Of a stretch of DNA of 21,406 nt, positions 1-8,020 are shown one piece after another. The notes under the pieces are model-generated. The model was not told the origin of the DNA. It did no database searches and saw only the letters and a program-made list of their open reading frames with translations. Position 1 is the stretch's first letter; each line of letters opens with the position of its first letter. Both the position numbers and the translations under genes were made by a program. Origin of the DNA: a virus; the IMG/VR virus record IMGVR_UViG_3300042923_000211, positions 1 through 21,406 of that record, one strand, 5' to 3'.

Positions 1-110
1 AGAGCGTCTAGCGTCTGGAGTCCCAGAGTACCATTAAGATAATCAGCCACAGACATAAGCACTGCAATACCAAAACCCACCCAAACGATAGGCTCTTTAG
101 AAAACTTCAT
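1..110 (-). CDS. Holin-like small membrane protein (partial, C-terminus outside window)
   Basis: Only the first 36 or so codons are present; the gene runs off the left edge. The visible N-terminus begins MKFSKEPIVWVGFGIAVLM, a short charged stretch followed by a hydrophobic segment (about residues 8-21) that could span the membrane. This N-terminus resembles small holins of actinophages that sit near virion or lysis genes. The ATG overlaps the TGA of the preceding 415-aa gene by 4 bases (ATGA), and a GGAAG ribosome site lies just upstream inside that gene. The holin role is inferred from hydrophobicity, N-terminal pattern and phage context; a different membrane protein is possible because the rest is unseen. 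Confidence 0.6.
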   Translation of the reverse strand, partial: MKFSKEPIVWVGFGIAVLMSVADYLNGTLGLQTLDA

Positions 111-1354
111 CGGAGCTTCCCCTGTCGCGCTAGAAGTGCGTTAATAGCGTGCATCATATCGTTCTGGCTAAACTGAGTCCCACTAAGAGGACCCTGACCT
201 TCTCCACTCATACGCTTACGGAGAAGATCTTCCAGATACTGCTGGTTAACCTGATTCATAACAGGCTTACCATATTGATCGTCTTCACCAGAGTCGTATT
301 TACCAGCAACGACTGTAGGATCTGACATAACGTCGTTAATAGCGTCCATAATTGCGCTACTGGTAAATGTGTCTCCGCCCTGCTCTGCACTACCGTAAAT
401 CTCACCAAGGTAATTAGATGGGCCAGACATTCCATTAAGACCCTTGAAGAGAGAATTAACTCCCCCTGTAGCCTTCTGTGCCATTTCCTGCATACGAAGC
501 TGGAGATTAAACATATCCATTAGCCGGTCATACTCAGTCTCTTCCTGCTGCGCAACACGCTGAGAATCCTGTTGCTGTAGTTCCGCCAGCATAGACTGAA
601 TAGCGCCTTCTCGTCCAGCCCTAAGACCGGCCATTTTACCGCCAGCCTGCTGAAGATAATCTTCAAGTTGGGCAGCAATATCCTGTGCAGTATTTTCACC
701 AGCAAGACGAGTATTCTGAGATGTCTCCCTATTATAGGCTACATCAGAATTCTTCATTTCACTAAGCATTTGCAAAGCCGCTGCCTCATCATTTTGAGAC
801 TGCTGCTGAAAATAAGCCTGATCATCCATAGCCTGCTGTGAAGCTTCTGGAGCTGCGGCCTGAATACCAAGCTGCTTATAAAGCTCATTCTGCTGCTGCG
901 CCTGCTGCTGATACTGTCCCTGTAGCTGATCCTGTGTAGCATTATAACGGGATTCAGCTTCCTGAGAAGCCTGCTGCATTTGCTGTGTAATAGCAGGCAT
1001 TTCAGCTGCAATATCTCCAGCTAGAGCGTTATACATAGCCCTAGCTTCCTTCTGATTACCTTGTCCTCGTTGCTGAGTACGTGCCATTTCAGCTTCGAGC
1101 TGCTTAATAAGGGGATCAAATTGCGCCCCTGCTGCTCCTGTAGCCTGCTGCATAAGCTGGTCATAAGGAGTAGCTGCAACATTAATTCCCTGAATCTGCT
1201 TCATAAGCTGATCCAGAGGATTAACCGATTCTGAAGTATCTACAAGATTAGACTTAGACTTACCCTGCTTAGCCTGTGCATCAGCCTGCCGCCTAATAGC
1301 ATCTGCAAGACTGTTAGCAGTACCGCCAAGGTCGAAAATTCCAGGATCTGCCAT
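107..1354 (-). CDS. Glutamine-rich coiled-coil virion protein, candidate internal/ejection protein
   Basis: A 415-aa protein very rich in Gln, Ala, Met and Glu, with long predicted helices from about residue 75 to 300 and a particularly Gln-dense tract near residues 120-190. It has no signal peptide or clear catalytic motif. Podoviruses commonly encode large helical, Gln/Ala-rich proteins late in the head-tail cluster that are packaged inside the capsid and ejected with DNA; the composition and position after the tail hub suit that job. The start is an ATG sharing one base with the stop of the 141-aa gene (TAATG). It contains two exact copies of the dispersed 9-bp word, read here as Ala-Thr-Gly. 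The ejection role is an inference; a plain structural protein is the alternative. Confidence 0.6.
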   Translation of the reverse strand: MADPGIFDLGGTANSLADAIRRQADAQAKQGKSKSNLVDTSESVNPLDQLMKQIQGINVAATPYDQLMQQATGAAGAQFDPLIKQLEAEMARTQQRGQGNQKEARAMYNALAGDIAAEMPAITQQMQQASQEAESRYNATQDQLQGQYQQQAQQQNELYKQLGIQAAAPEASQQAMDDQAYFQQQSQNDEAAALQMLSEMKNSDVAYNRETSQNTRLAGENTAQDIAAQLEDYLQQAGGKMAGLRAGREGAIQSMLAELQQQDSQRVAQQEETEYDRLMDMFNLQLRMQEMAQKATGGVNSLFKGLNGMSGPSNYLGEIYGSAEQGGDTFTSSAIMDAINDVMSDPTVVAGKYDSGEDDQYGKPVMNQVNQQYLEDLLRKRMSGEGQGPLSGTQFSQNDMMHAINALLARQGKLR

Positions 1355-1779
1355 TAAATCCCCAACTTAGCTGCTCGTCGTCTAAGTGCATCCTGCCGTG
1401 CTGCATTTTGCTCTAGAGTAAGCTGCCGAAGAAAATTAGTTCTCTGCATACTAAGATCCCCGAGCTTATCGCTCTTACCCGTAAGCAGATTCTTCATCTT
1501 TGAATTAAACTCAGTATTGTAATCGCCTAGAGCCTTAGCGAAGACACCTGAATGGAGAATACCACGTCCAGCAAAATCGTTCTTTTGGTCATCCCTATCC
1601 GAAGTGCCCTGCCTATTCATAGACCGGACCATCTCACCATAATCGCGCTCGGTAATACCGCGCTGACGCTTATACTGAGACTCGTAATCGGACTTAGACT
1701 TCTTAAAGTTAGAAGACTGCTGCTGGTAAGTGGTATCTCCAGCAAGCCATTTAGCGGATGCCGACTGCTTCTTAGCCAT
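1354..1779 (-). CDS. Small basic helical structural protein
   Basis: A 141-aa, strongly basic protein (many Lys/Arg) with alternating charged helices and no membrane segment. The middle (about residues 35-85) is rich in Asp, Arg and Gly, and the C-terminus ends in a basic helix with RRRAAK. It sits between the LysM protein and the Gln-rich candidate ejection protein and is coupled to the latter by a one-base overlap. A GGAGGGTT-type ribosome site precedes the ATG in the 8-base gap after the LysM gene. Position and composition suggest a virion-internal or DNA-contacting protein, but I do not recognise a named family and no function is claimed. Confidence 0.6.
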   Translation of the reverse strand: MAKKQSASAKWLAGDTTYQQQSSNFKKSKSDYESQYKRQRGITERDYGEMVRSMNRQGTSDRDDQKNDFAGRGILHSGVFAKALGDYNTEFNSKMKNLLTGKSDKLGDLSMQRTNFLRQLTLEQNAARQDALRRRAAKLGI

Positions 1780-1787
1780 AACCCTCC

Positions 1788-2330
1788 TTACCGCTTAGGA
1801 ATGTAGAAGGTTCCGCCCCTGAAGATAAGGTTAGGACCACGCTTCTTCATAGTCTTTACAGTACCGGACTTACGATTCTTAAGGTTATAATCCCAAATCG
1901 TTTTCCAGTCCGTACCATGCTTCTTAGCAATACCGCTAAGAGTATCCCCGCGCTTAACCTTATAAGTACTGTGGTTTTTAACAGCCGCTGGAGGTCTAGG
2001 CTTTGGCTTAGGCTTTGGTTTAGGCTTAGTTGCTGTAGCCGATACAGAAGCTCTACCGGATCCGATCTGATACGGAATAGCTGCGCCAGCACCTACACCA
2101 TAGTCAGACTTACTAAAACCCTTATCTTCTCCCAAAATATTTTTGGTAGTATACTGTGCAGTAAATTTCTTACCAGTACCCGGAGCCAGTTTAGCCTTAG
2201 CCTGGGCTAGTTTAAGAGCCTTAGCCTTATCCCCAGAACTATCCTTGGCAAGCTTTCTCTTAATAGCGTCTTCTTTGGCCTTAATTTGTGCATCTCGGCT
2301 AGGCGATGCAGGAGTAGCAGGAGCCGCCAT
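1788..2330 (-). CDS. LysM-domain protein with Lys-Pro linker, virion-associated wall-binding candidate
   Basis: A 180-aa protein in three parts. There is a basic Ala/Lys-rich N-terminus (about 1-60) and a middle containing a KPKPKPKPKPRPP linker (about 103-115). A C-terminal LysM domain (about 122-180) shows the typical YKVKRGDTLSGIAKKHG start and an FYIPKR end. LysM domains bind N-acetylglucosamine-containing glycans of peptidoglycan. No hydrolase domain accompanies it. It lies in the tail/internal-protein cluster, so it probably helps the particle engage or cross the wall rather than serving as the endolysin. It starts at an ATG overlapping the previous stop by one base. The Lys-Pro tract is encoded by an imperfect repeat (roughly 1995-2035) that could vary in length between strains. 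Confidence 0.8.
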   Translation of the reverse strand: MAAPATPASPSRDAQIKAKEDAIKRKLAKDSSGDKAKALKLAQAKAKLAPGTGKKFTAQYTTKNILGEDKGFSKSDYGVGAGAAIPYQIGSGRASVSATATKPKPKPKPKPRPPAAVKNHSTYKVKRGDTLSGIAKKHGTDWKTIWDYNLKNRKSGTVKTMKKRGPNLIFRGGTFYIPKR

Positions 2331-2605
2331 TAACTAAACACCCCCTTAGATGTGTATCCCATTACACTTGCATTCATTGGATTACCTGTACCTGCTCCAT
2401 TCATTCTGCGAAGAATAGCGTTCTTTCTAGCACTAGCCCGATTATCACGCTCATCATAGCCCTGCGGGCTGGCTACAGGGCCGATAGTGGGCATAGGTCT
2501 ACCTGATCCGTAATGCTTATTTCCAGCCGCATACGGGTTAAAAGCCTTTTGCCCAGGTGGAGGATTAGGGACCTGCTTATTACCGAAATAGTCCACAGTA
2601 TTCAC
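2330..2605 (-). CDS. Small Gly/Asn/Pro-rich structural-cluster protein (GTG start)
   Basis: A 91-aa protein of low hydrophobicity, rich in Asn, Gly and Pro, with a short basic helix near residues 56-68. It begins at a GTG that shares its first base with the TAG of the tail-hub gene (TAGTG), which argues for translational coupling and makes the start fairly secure. It ends with another one-base overlap to the LysM gene. One exact copy of the dispersed 9-bp word lies near residue 43 and reads Pro-Val-Ala. Family unknown; its place between the hub and internal proteins suggests a minor virion component or assembly factor. Confidence 0.6.
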   Translation of the reverse strand: MNTVDYFGNKQVPNPPPGQKAFNPYAAGNKHYGSGRPMPTIGPVASPQGYDERDNRASARKNAILRRMNGAGTGNPMNASVMGYTSKGVFS

Positions 2606-4302
2606 TAGTTCACCGCCTTTGGCATAAGCTGTTTAGCCCCAATGAATCCTGTAATAGAGTACAGATAAGTAGGACCATCGCTGGTATTGCCCTGTGTAGC
2701 CATATTTACTTCGAACTGCAAAAGACGAAATCTCAGAGACTTAGGGAACCTTATAAACTTTACTTGTTTGCCTGAATCTCCGGTAACCTCTTGTTCAACA
2801 CTAGGAATAGCTGTAAGCGGATACGCCCATGTATTTAGTTCATGCCAGTGATAGATATGGAGCTGATTCCAGGTTACTCGGTAGGCTACAGAAAATGGAT
2901 ACAGGGTCCCTGTTACATTTCTTGAAGTATAGCAGTTGATACCCCAGTGCATCAAGCGCTTAAATCTATGACTCAGCCCGATATCGAATTGCTTAGTCTT
3001 CATAGAAAGGTTAATATCTACAGCAGGAAAAGCAGGAGACAGATCTCCATTTTCCGTATTGGTTGTGGTGTATTTATCTTCCATCTTGAAGATTTTAAAA
3101 AACATATTCCAGGCTCCAGAACTTCCCGGACCCTGAGAATCAATATTATTAGCCAACGTAGTCGAGGCTACATAGGTGTCATAACCACGTAGAAGATCTG
3201 TATTAGTGTTATCCAATCGAGTAATTGGTCCAAGATACTTAATATTAGTATCTTCGCTATCCCATCGAGTCCAACCACGCAAGCGAAGATGGTAGACATA
3301 AAGTCGGTTATAGAACCTAATTACAGCCCTATCCCCTACAATACTAAGCCAAAATGGCCATTTCCAAGACTGTCCGGGTTCTGTATATTCTTCGGCTACA
3401 GGGAAAGTGTCATCGTATTCGAATGGAATTTTGACGCTAACCCGCACGAAGTCATAATTAGACATTTCATATAGCTGATTGTATTTAAGGACAAAAACAG
3501 AGTTTTCGTATACGCCTACGCAATTACGACCCATCGCGCCGACGTCAGTATTGACTACCTGTAGGACAGCCTGAGCCGGCCCTGTATCATAAGCTAGTAC
3601 GTAAGTTGCATTATCTTTAAAAATTATAAGATTGTCTTGGTATACAATCAACTCATTAATTGCATCACCATCGCCAGGGGAAATATCGAAGAAATTTGTT
3701 CCTGGCCAGGTTGCAAAATCCGCAAGATCTGAGAAATACAAACGCGAATGAGGTCCTACACCACGCCTACCACTAATCCACAATCTGTCTTTATAAACTA
3801 CAGATGTGTATCCCATAGGCATATTAGGTAGTACAGTTACAAGCCCTCCAGCCAAGTCATATCTACAACCGGCATTAGGGCTATTAATATCGGGAACTAG
3901 GTATATATCGTCTGAATACCTATGTACTTTAGTGTGATTACCATCAGCAATTTTAGCCAAAATACCTGCGTTAACGCCATCTACATAGTAGATGTAAGTA
4001 GCCGCAACCCCCGTATGACTGCTGGTTACAACAACAAAACGATTCTCTTCATACACGCCTGTACCAATAACCAACTGATATGCTTCTGGGGGAGTATCTC
4101 CACTATCAGTGTTTACTTCATATTCACCGTGAAGCAATTGCCAAGGCGGTCGCGATACTAGCGAACCATCAAGACTCAGATCAAAATTAACGCAGTCCAC
4201 CATTTCATCATCTGCAATCATTGCAGGATCAGAATAGGTGTTAATTCCACCAGCAAATGGGCCAATCTCCATTTCCTGTACTGCTCTAGGATCCTTGGCC
4301 AT
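2605..4302 (-). CDS. Tail hub / stabilization protein (P22 gp10-like, T7 gp12-like class)
   Basis: A 565-aa, beta-rich protein with regularly spaced aromatic and Gly/Asp residues, as expected for a propeller-like podoviral tail hub. The N-terminus (about residues 8-60) has the pattern seen in such proteins: an opening acidic segment, GGIN, then a VDCVNFDL...GSLVSRPP stretch. The middle has repeated short strands typical of blades. In P22 and T7 relatives this protein plugs the bottom of the connector and closes the DNA channel. It follows the connector gene directly, matching the gp4-gp10 order. I start it at the ATG overlapping the stop of the connector gene by one base; an in-frame ATG 18 bases upstream is less likely. 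It carries one exact 9-bp repeat (FPVAEEY). Confidence 0.75.
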   Translation of the reverse strand: MAKDPRAVQEMEIGPFAGGINTYSDPAMIADDEMVDCVNFDLSLDGSLVSRPPWQLLHGEYEVNTDSGDTPPEAYQLVIGTGVYEENRFVVVTSSHTGVAATYIYYVDGVNAGILAKIADGNHTKVHRYSDDIYLVPDINSPNAGCRYDLAGGLVTVLPNMPMGYTSVVYKDRLWISGRRGVGPHSRLYFSDLADFATWPGTNFFDISPGDGDAINELIVYQDNLIIFKDNATYVLAYDTGPAQAVLQVVNTDVGAMGRNCVGVYENSVFVLKYNQLYEMSNYDFVRVSVKIPFEYDDTFPVAEEYTEPGQSWKWPFWLSIVGDRAVIRFYNRLYVYHLRLRGWTRWDSEDTNIKYLGPITRLDNTNTDLLRGYDTYVASTTLANNIDSQGPGSSGAWNMFFKIFKMEDKYTTTNTENGDLSPAFPAVDINLSMKTKQFDIGLSHRFKRLMHWGINCYTSRNVTGTLYPFSVAYRVTWNQLHIYHWHELNTWAYPLTAIPSVEQEVTGDSGKQVKFIRFPKSLRFRLLQFEVNMATQGNTSDGPTYLYSITGFIGAKQLMPKAVN

Positions 4303-4985
4303 TAGAAATAACCACCCCAATAGCCGTAGTTACCGTAGTTTTCGTCCTCAGGGAGTGTGGTAATACGAGGATAGTACTCCTGAGAGATCCACTTATTTCG
4401 GTCATTCAGTTTCATTACGTCATTCTCAAAATCTGCCTTAACAGTCTGAGCCTTCGAGTAATCCTCATCCAGTTCATAGGCTTCTTTAAGGCAGAATTTA
4501 ACTATAGCGTTGTGATACTGAAGAGGTACGGTAAGAGCGTCAGCCAACGTGCCAACAGACTCAGGATGTTTAATATAGTAGACAGTAAGCCCACCCGTAA
4601 GACTCTCATTTGGCTTAGGGAATACTGTGATCTTACCTTCCCAAACCATAAAGATCTCAGGAATACCAGGTCCATAAGGACTAAGAGTATCAGATGCCGA
4701 GTACCCATCAATGTACTCGTTAAACTCGGCAAATGACATTGGCTTCATCCTGTAGCCACGATATTTAAGACTACGCAATACGCTCATATCGGATGGAACA
4801 TCGTACTCCATCTGATTCTGTACCGTATCCGTTGAAGCTGTAGCCTCCATTAGACCTTCGTTCTCAAGAACAATCTTCTCTTGAGCATCGTTAATCCAAC
4901 GGATAATATCAGCGTCAGTTACCTGAACGCCAGCTTCATCACCAAATGTACGTTTTACTCGGGTTACGACGTCTTGCACGTTCAA
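4302..4985 (-). CDS. Head-to-tail connector/adaptor protein (gp4-like)
   Basis: A 227-aa protein. The N-terminal helices (about 1-45, with DADIIRWINDAQEKIV) are followed by a beta-containing middle with VPSDM near residue 63 and IPEIFMVWEG near residue 108. Helices near the C-terminus end in a Tyr/Gly-rich tail. This layout fits podoviral adaptor proteins such as P22 gp4 and T7 gp11, which dock twelve copies under the portal. Size and position immediately before the hub gene support the call. It overlaps the upstream 160-aa gene by 47 bases, an unusually long overlap for this operon, so the exact start could also be an internal codon. It holds one exact 9-bp repeat, the only copy read as Gly-Tyr-Arg. 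Confidence 0.75.
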   Translation of the reverse strand: MNVQDVVTRVKRTFGDEAGVQVTDADIIRWINDAQEKIVLENEGLMEATASTDTVQNQMEYDVPSDMSVLRSLKYRGYRMKPMSFAEFNEYIDGYSASDTLSPYGPGIPEIFMVWEGKITVFPKPNESLTGGLTVYYIKHPESVGTLADALTVPLQYHNAIVKFCLKEAYELDEDYSKAQTVKADFENDVMKLNDRNKWISQEYYPRITTLPEDENYGNYGYWGGYF

Positions 4986-5421
4986 GGTCGACCAACTCCC
5001 CTTGCTTATTACGAACCTTGTAAGAAGACTTAGGATTACGCAATACAGCGGCTGCTATTTCGTGATCCTCTTGTCTCTGCTCTTGTGCTTCTTTTGCTCG
5101 CATAAGCTCTAGAGCATTATTATAATTTTCTATGAAGTTGAGTTTGTTACTAGAAGCCCTCTGGTCAGCTTCAAAAACTTTAGCAAGCAGACGCTCATCC
5201 GCCTCTTCTGCCGTGCATACCAAGTAGGGCGAACGTCCCATAGGGAAACAGACAACTCGAAAAGCCAGATCATTAGATGAACGCTTATTCGGCGGAATCC
5301 ACTGCAATTGCAATGTCGAGTCATAGTCTCGCAGGATTTCATTTATACGCACCTGTTTCTGACTAACAAAATGTCCGTCTACAGGGAAATAGAAATTACC
5401 GTTAATTACCCTATCAGACAT
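4939..5421 (-). CDS. Hypothetical structural-cluster protein
   Basis: A 160-aa soluble protein. The first half looks mixed alpha/beta (residues 1-80, with several aromatics and one PMGRSPYLVC segment); the second half is a charged helix rich in Glu, Arg, Ala and Gln (about 85-135) and a basic tail. It starts at an ATG sharing one base with the stop of the 150-aa gene and overlaps the connector gene by 47 bases. The position between a capsid-associated protein and the connector suggests a head-completion or connector-associated role. I do not recognise the family and the function is open. Confidence 0.6.
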   Translation of the reverse strand: MSDRVINGNFYFPVDGHFVSQKQVRINEILRDYDSTLQLQWIPPNKRSSNDLAFRVVCFPMGRSPYLVCTAEEADERLLAKVFEADQRASSNKLNFIENYNNALELMRAKEAQEQRQEDHEIAAAVLRNPKSSYKVRNKQGELVDLERARRRNPSKTYIW

Positions 5422-5873
5422 TAGGAGCCCTCGATGCGAGTAGCTACAATCATAGCGTTATAATCTACTGCTGTTGTAGCCGCCCCTACTGCCACTACTG
5501 AGAAAGCTACCCCTTCAGCAGCATTAAAGTGAAACTCTGTAGAAATCGGAATATTAAGATCTCCGGCTACAGGAATATCAGAAATATTAGTGTCTCCGTA
5601 CTTGAACGCCATATTGAAGTTATCAGCCGCAGCAGGTGTTCCTGTACCACTAAGCCACGTAGTGACTACAACCTTGTGCAAATATCCAGATGCACTAGCG
5701 GGAGGCTGATGAGTTGCAATAGTGGCTCCGGCTACAGGAGCAGTTACAGTACCTGCACCAAAACCTGACTCATCGATTCCACTACCGGCACCAGAGGTTC
5801 GAAGAGAATATGTGCCGTCATTATTATCAACAAAAGCATTGTTAATAATTGTATTAGTAGATTCTGCTGCCAT
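5421..5873 (-). CDS. Small beta-rich capsid-associated protein, candidate head decoration
   Basis: A 150-aa protein rich in Ala, Gly, Thr, Val and Ser with alternating strand-like segments and very few charged residues, resembling an all-beta jelly-roll or Ig-like fold. It is the first gene after the major capsid gene and its terminator, where many phages place decoration or cement proteins. A ribosome site (GGAG) precedes the ATG. Two exact copies of the dispersed 9-bp word lie in it, both read as Pro-Val-Ala within Gly/Ala-rich turns (TAPVAGA, IPVAGD). The decoration role is an inference from position and composition; a tail-associated protein is possible. Confidence 0.55.
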   Translation of the reverse strand: MAAESTNTIINNAFVDNNDGTYSLRTSGAGSGIDESGFGAGTVTAPVAGATIATHQPPASASGYLHKVVVTTWLSGTGTPAAADNFNMAFKYGDTNISDIPVAGDLNIPISTEFHFNAAEGVAFSVVAVGAATTAVDYNAMIVATRIEGS

Positions 5874-5890
5874 TCTTACTCCTAGATAGA

Positions 5891-5922
5891 AAAAGCGGCT
5901 ACAGGGAGATTCCTGTAGCCGC
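5891..5922 (-). terminator. Rho-independent terminator behind the coat gene, built from the 9-bp repeat
   Basis: On the minus strand an 11-bp stem reading GCGGCTACAGG pairs with its complement around a short loop and runs into TTTTTCT. It lies about 20 bases past the coat protein stop codon and before the ribosome site of the 150-aa gene. Partial termination here would make coat mRNA more abundant than downstream messages. Both stem arms are exact copies (5897-5905 and 5912-5920) of the word dispersed through the left arm. Confidence 0.85.
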
Positions 5923-5943
5923 TCCCCTAGAGGCTAATTTATA

Positions 5944-7140
5944 TTAGCTCTCAGTAACGTCGTCAACAAGCCCGTGCGTATTACGACGGTGAGTACCGAG
6001 CTGGCAGTACTTAAACAGCGTAGAGTCATAAGCATCGTAACCAATAACTCGCTGCCACTTAGATCCATCGCGGTCCATAAAGGACCAGTCACCCTCGCGA
6101 TAGATCTTAAGTTCCTTCTCGTTCATAAAGTACATGCGGTTAGGCTGGCAGTCTACGTCAGAGATAACGGGGATCTCACCGTTATCCGTCGTAAATGCAA
6201 GGCCCTTAAATCCGCCCTCGAAGTCCTTAGTGTCGCAGTAACGACGCTGCTGAACCAGGAGGTTAAAGTAACTACGGCGCACACCGAGAGTTGTAAAGAT
6301 AGCGGTAGTGTTACCACCGTTAGTGTAGATATCGTCAACCATCTTAATCATAAGAGACTCAGACAGTGCACGATTAACGCCCGCGTTATCGTTGATAACC
6401 GACTTCCACACGGACTCTACAGACGGGTCAACGTTAAACAGCGTGGTTGTGTCGTCTACAATCTGCTCAAGACCGATAATCTCTCGGTTAAGCGAACCGT
6501 GACGAACAACAATGTCATTAGCAGCAGTGGCTACAGAAGGTGCAGCATCCAGCTCAATAGACGTGTCCTTAGTAACGTCTACAACTTCCGCACCGGCCGC
6601 AGCAGTCTTAAGCGTAGTACCCGTAGAGTCGTAAATATCTACGATCATACCGACTTCCATATACTGCGTATTAGCAGTAGGCACGGTAACCGTAGTATTG
6701 ACTCCACTAACCGTCATAAGGGCACCAACAGAGGTACCGTAAATCTGACGGTTAAAGTCCTTAGAGAGGTCTCGCTGAACGCCATTAACTTCCTCATCCA
6801 GAACGGATGCGAAAGCCTGGAAATTAGACTGCGCAAGTTCCATCGACTGCCCAGAGAGTCGAATAGAACCATACTGATAACTAAGACCGACCTGCGCACG
6901 CGCATAACCCTGATTACGGGCTACAGGAAGCTCTTCCATTTCCAGTCGCGCACCGATACCGTGGTTACGCTTAACGTGGATAGGGAAGACAACATACTTA
7001 CCGCCGACTTCAGAAGTAACACCTTCTGAAGTCTGCTCAATACGCTTAGAAGTCTTAAGGTGATTCTGGAGCTGTTCCCGAATACGGGGCTCGTAAATTT
7101 CCTTGAGGATATTAGTTGCAGTTGTGAGCGTAGCGCCCAT
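5944..7140 (-). CDS. Major capsid (coat) protein
   Basis: A 398-aa protein of HK97-fold coat size. The N-terminal helix (MGATLTTATNILKEIYEPRI) leads to a segment typical of actinophage coat proteins, with GGKYVVFPIHVKRN near residue 47 and a long helix near residues 100-140. A Thr/Val/Ala-rich insertion (about 160-210) follows, then a conserved C-terminal half. It lies immediately after the scaffold, with a strong GGAGG site three bases before the ATG and a terminator directly behind it, as expected for the most abundant virion protein. I see no N-terminal protease or cleavage signal. It contains one exact 9-bp repeat (LPVARN). Confidence 0.88.
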   Translation of the reverse strand: MGATLTTATNILKEIYEPRIREQLQNHLKTSKRIEQTSEGVTSEVGGKYVVFPIHVKRNHGIGARLEMEELPVARNQGYARAQVGLSYQYGSIRLSGQSMELAQSNFQAFASVLDEEVNGVQRDLSKDFNRQIYGTSVGALMTVSGVNTTVTVPTANTQYMEVGMIVDIYDSTGTTLKTAAAGAEVVDVTKDTSIELDAAPSVATAANDIVVRHGSLNREIIGLEQIVDDTTTLFNVDPSVESVWKSVINDNAGVNRALSESLMIKMVDDIYTNGGNTTAIFTTLGVRRSYFNLLVQQRRYCDTKDFEGGFKGLAFTTDNGEIPVISDVDCQPNRMYFMNEKELKIYREGDWSFMDRDGSKWQRVIGYDAYDSTLFKYCQLGTHRRNTHGLVDDVTES

Positions 7141-7151
7141 TAGCCTCCGAG

Positions 7152-7955
7152 CTACTTTTTACCGAATTCAGCTTGCAACATTTGAGCTACGAGATTACGA
7201 GTCTCCTTACCGGAGAGCTGCGTAGGATCAATAGCTTGTGAGGGAAGGCCAGTACCGCCACTGCTATTACCAAGAACATTAGGAGCAAACGGCCGATTCT
7301 GGCTAATATTACTAACCAGAGACTGATACGCCTTAACTGCGTCTTCTCCAGATGCTCCATTAAGCATCTTGGTAAGTACATAGTCTTCATCGTATTCGCC
7401 ATACTTCTGCTTAAGACCAGCTAGCTCGGTCTCAAGTTCGCTATCAGCCTTAGAAGCTTCCTTAGCCTGAGCATCATTAAGAACAATCTGGGCTACAGCC
7501 TGAAGAATACCTTCCTGCTGCTCCAGCTTAGATGCAATTTCAGGATCGATACCATAAGGAGTATCGTCATCATCGTCGTCACCATCATTATTAAGCTTGG
7601 CTACAGGAGGAGTTTCCTGGCCAAACTTATAGGCTTCTGCTAGAGCCTTATAAACATTCTCCGGGTTGTTGTTAATCTCCCACATAAGGCGGAGACCCTG
7701 TTCAACTTCCTGCGGATTAATGCCGTGCTCTACAAAAGGCTTAAAGCCCTCAAATTCCTTAAGTGAGTTATTAGCAGCCTCAATCCTAGACTGTGCTGAC
7801 TGATCCCACTTTTGAAAATGAGGGGTAACAACCTGATGAAATTGTTCCGGCAATACGCTAAGTACGTCATTCCAAGCAGGGTTAGGCCCTGGAACATCAC
7901 TCTGATCAGGAGTGTTATCCTGTACCTGACCACTATCTTCTACCGGCGTACCCAT
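7152..7955 (-). CDS. Capsid scaffolding protein
   Basis: A 267-aa, acidic, mostly helical protein directly before the coat gene, the standard scaffold position. Two helical parts (about 20-110 and 135-200) are joined by an acidic linker containing seven Asp residues (about 124-131). The C-terminal part has Gly/Ser/Pro-rich segments and ends in a short helix with a basic Lys-Lys tail, in line with scaffold C-termini that contact coat protein. No protease motif is visible. The ATG has a GAGGGA ribosome site. One exact 9-bp repeat sits in the linker just before the Asp run (PPVAKL), where sequence is probably under little protein constraint. Confidence 0.8.
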   Translation of the reverse strand: MGTPVEDSGQVQDNTPDQSDVPGPNPAWNDVLSVLPEQFHQVVTPHFQKWDQSAQSRIEAANNSLKEFEGFKPFVEHGINPQEVEQGLRLMWEINNNPENVYKALAEAYKFGQETPPVAKLNNDGDDDDDDTPYGIDPEIASKLEQQEGILQAVAQIVLNDAQAKEASKADSELETELAGLKQKYGEYDEDYVLTKMLNGASGEDAVKAYQSLVSNISQNRPFAPNVLGNSSGGTGLPSQAIDPTQLSGKETRNLVAQMLQAEFGKK

Positions 7956-8020
7956 AATTCCCTCAATCCTTTAGCCCGTACCTCTCAGTAAGCTGGAGGC
8001 CCTAGACTTAATTTAATTAA

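Noticed and set aside
5974-7029. 351-aa open frame on the plus strand
   Set aside because: It is antisense to the coat gene, has no ribosome site and lies against the direction of the operon.
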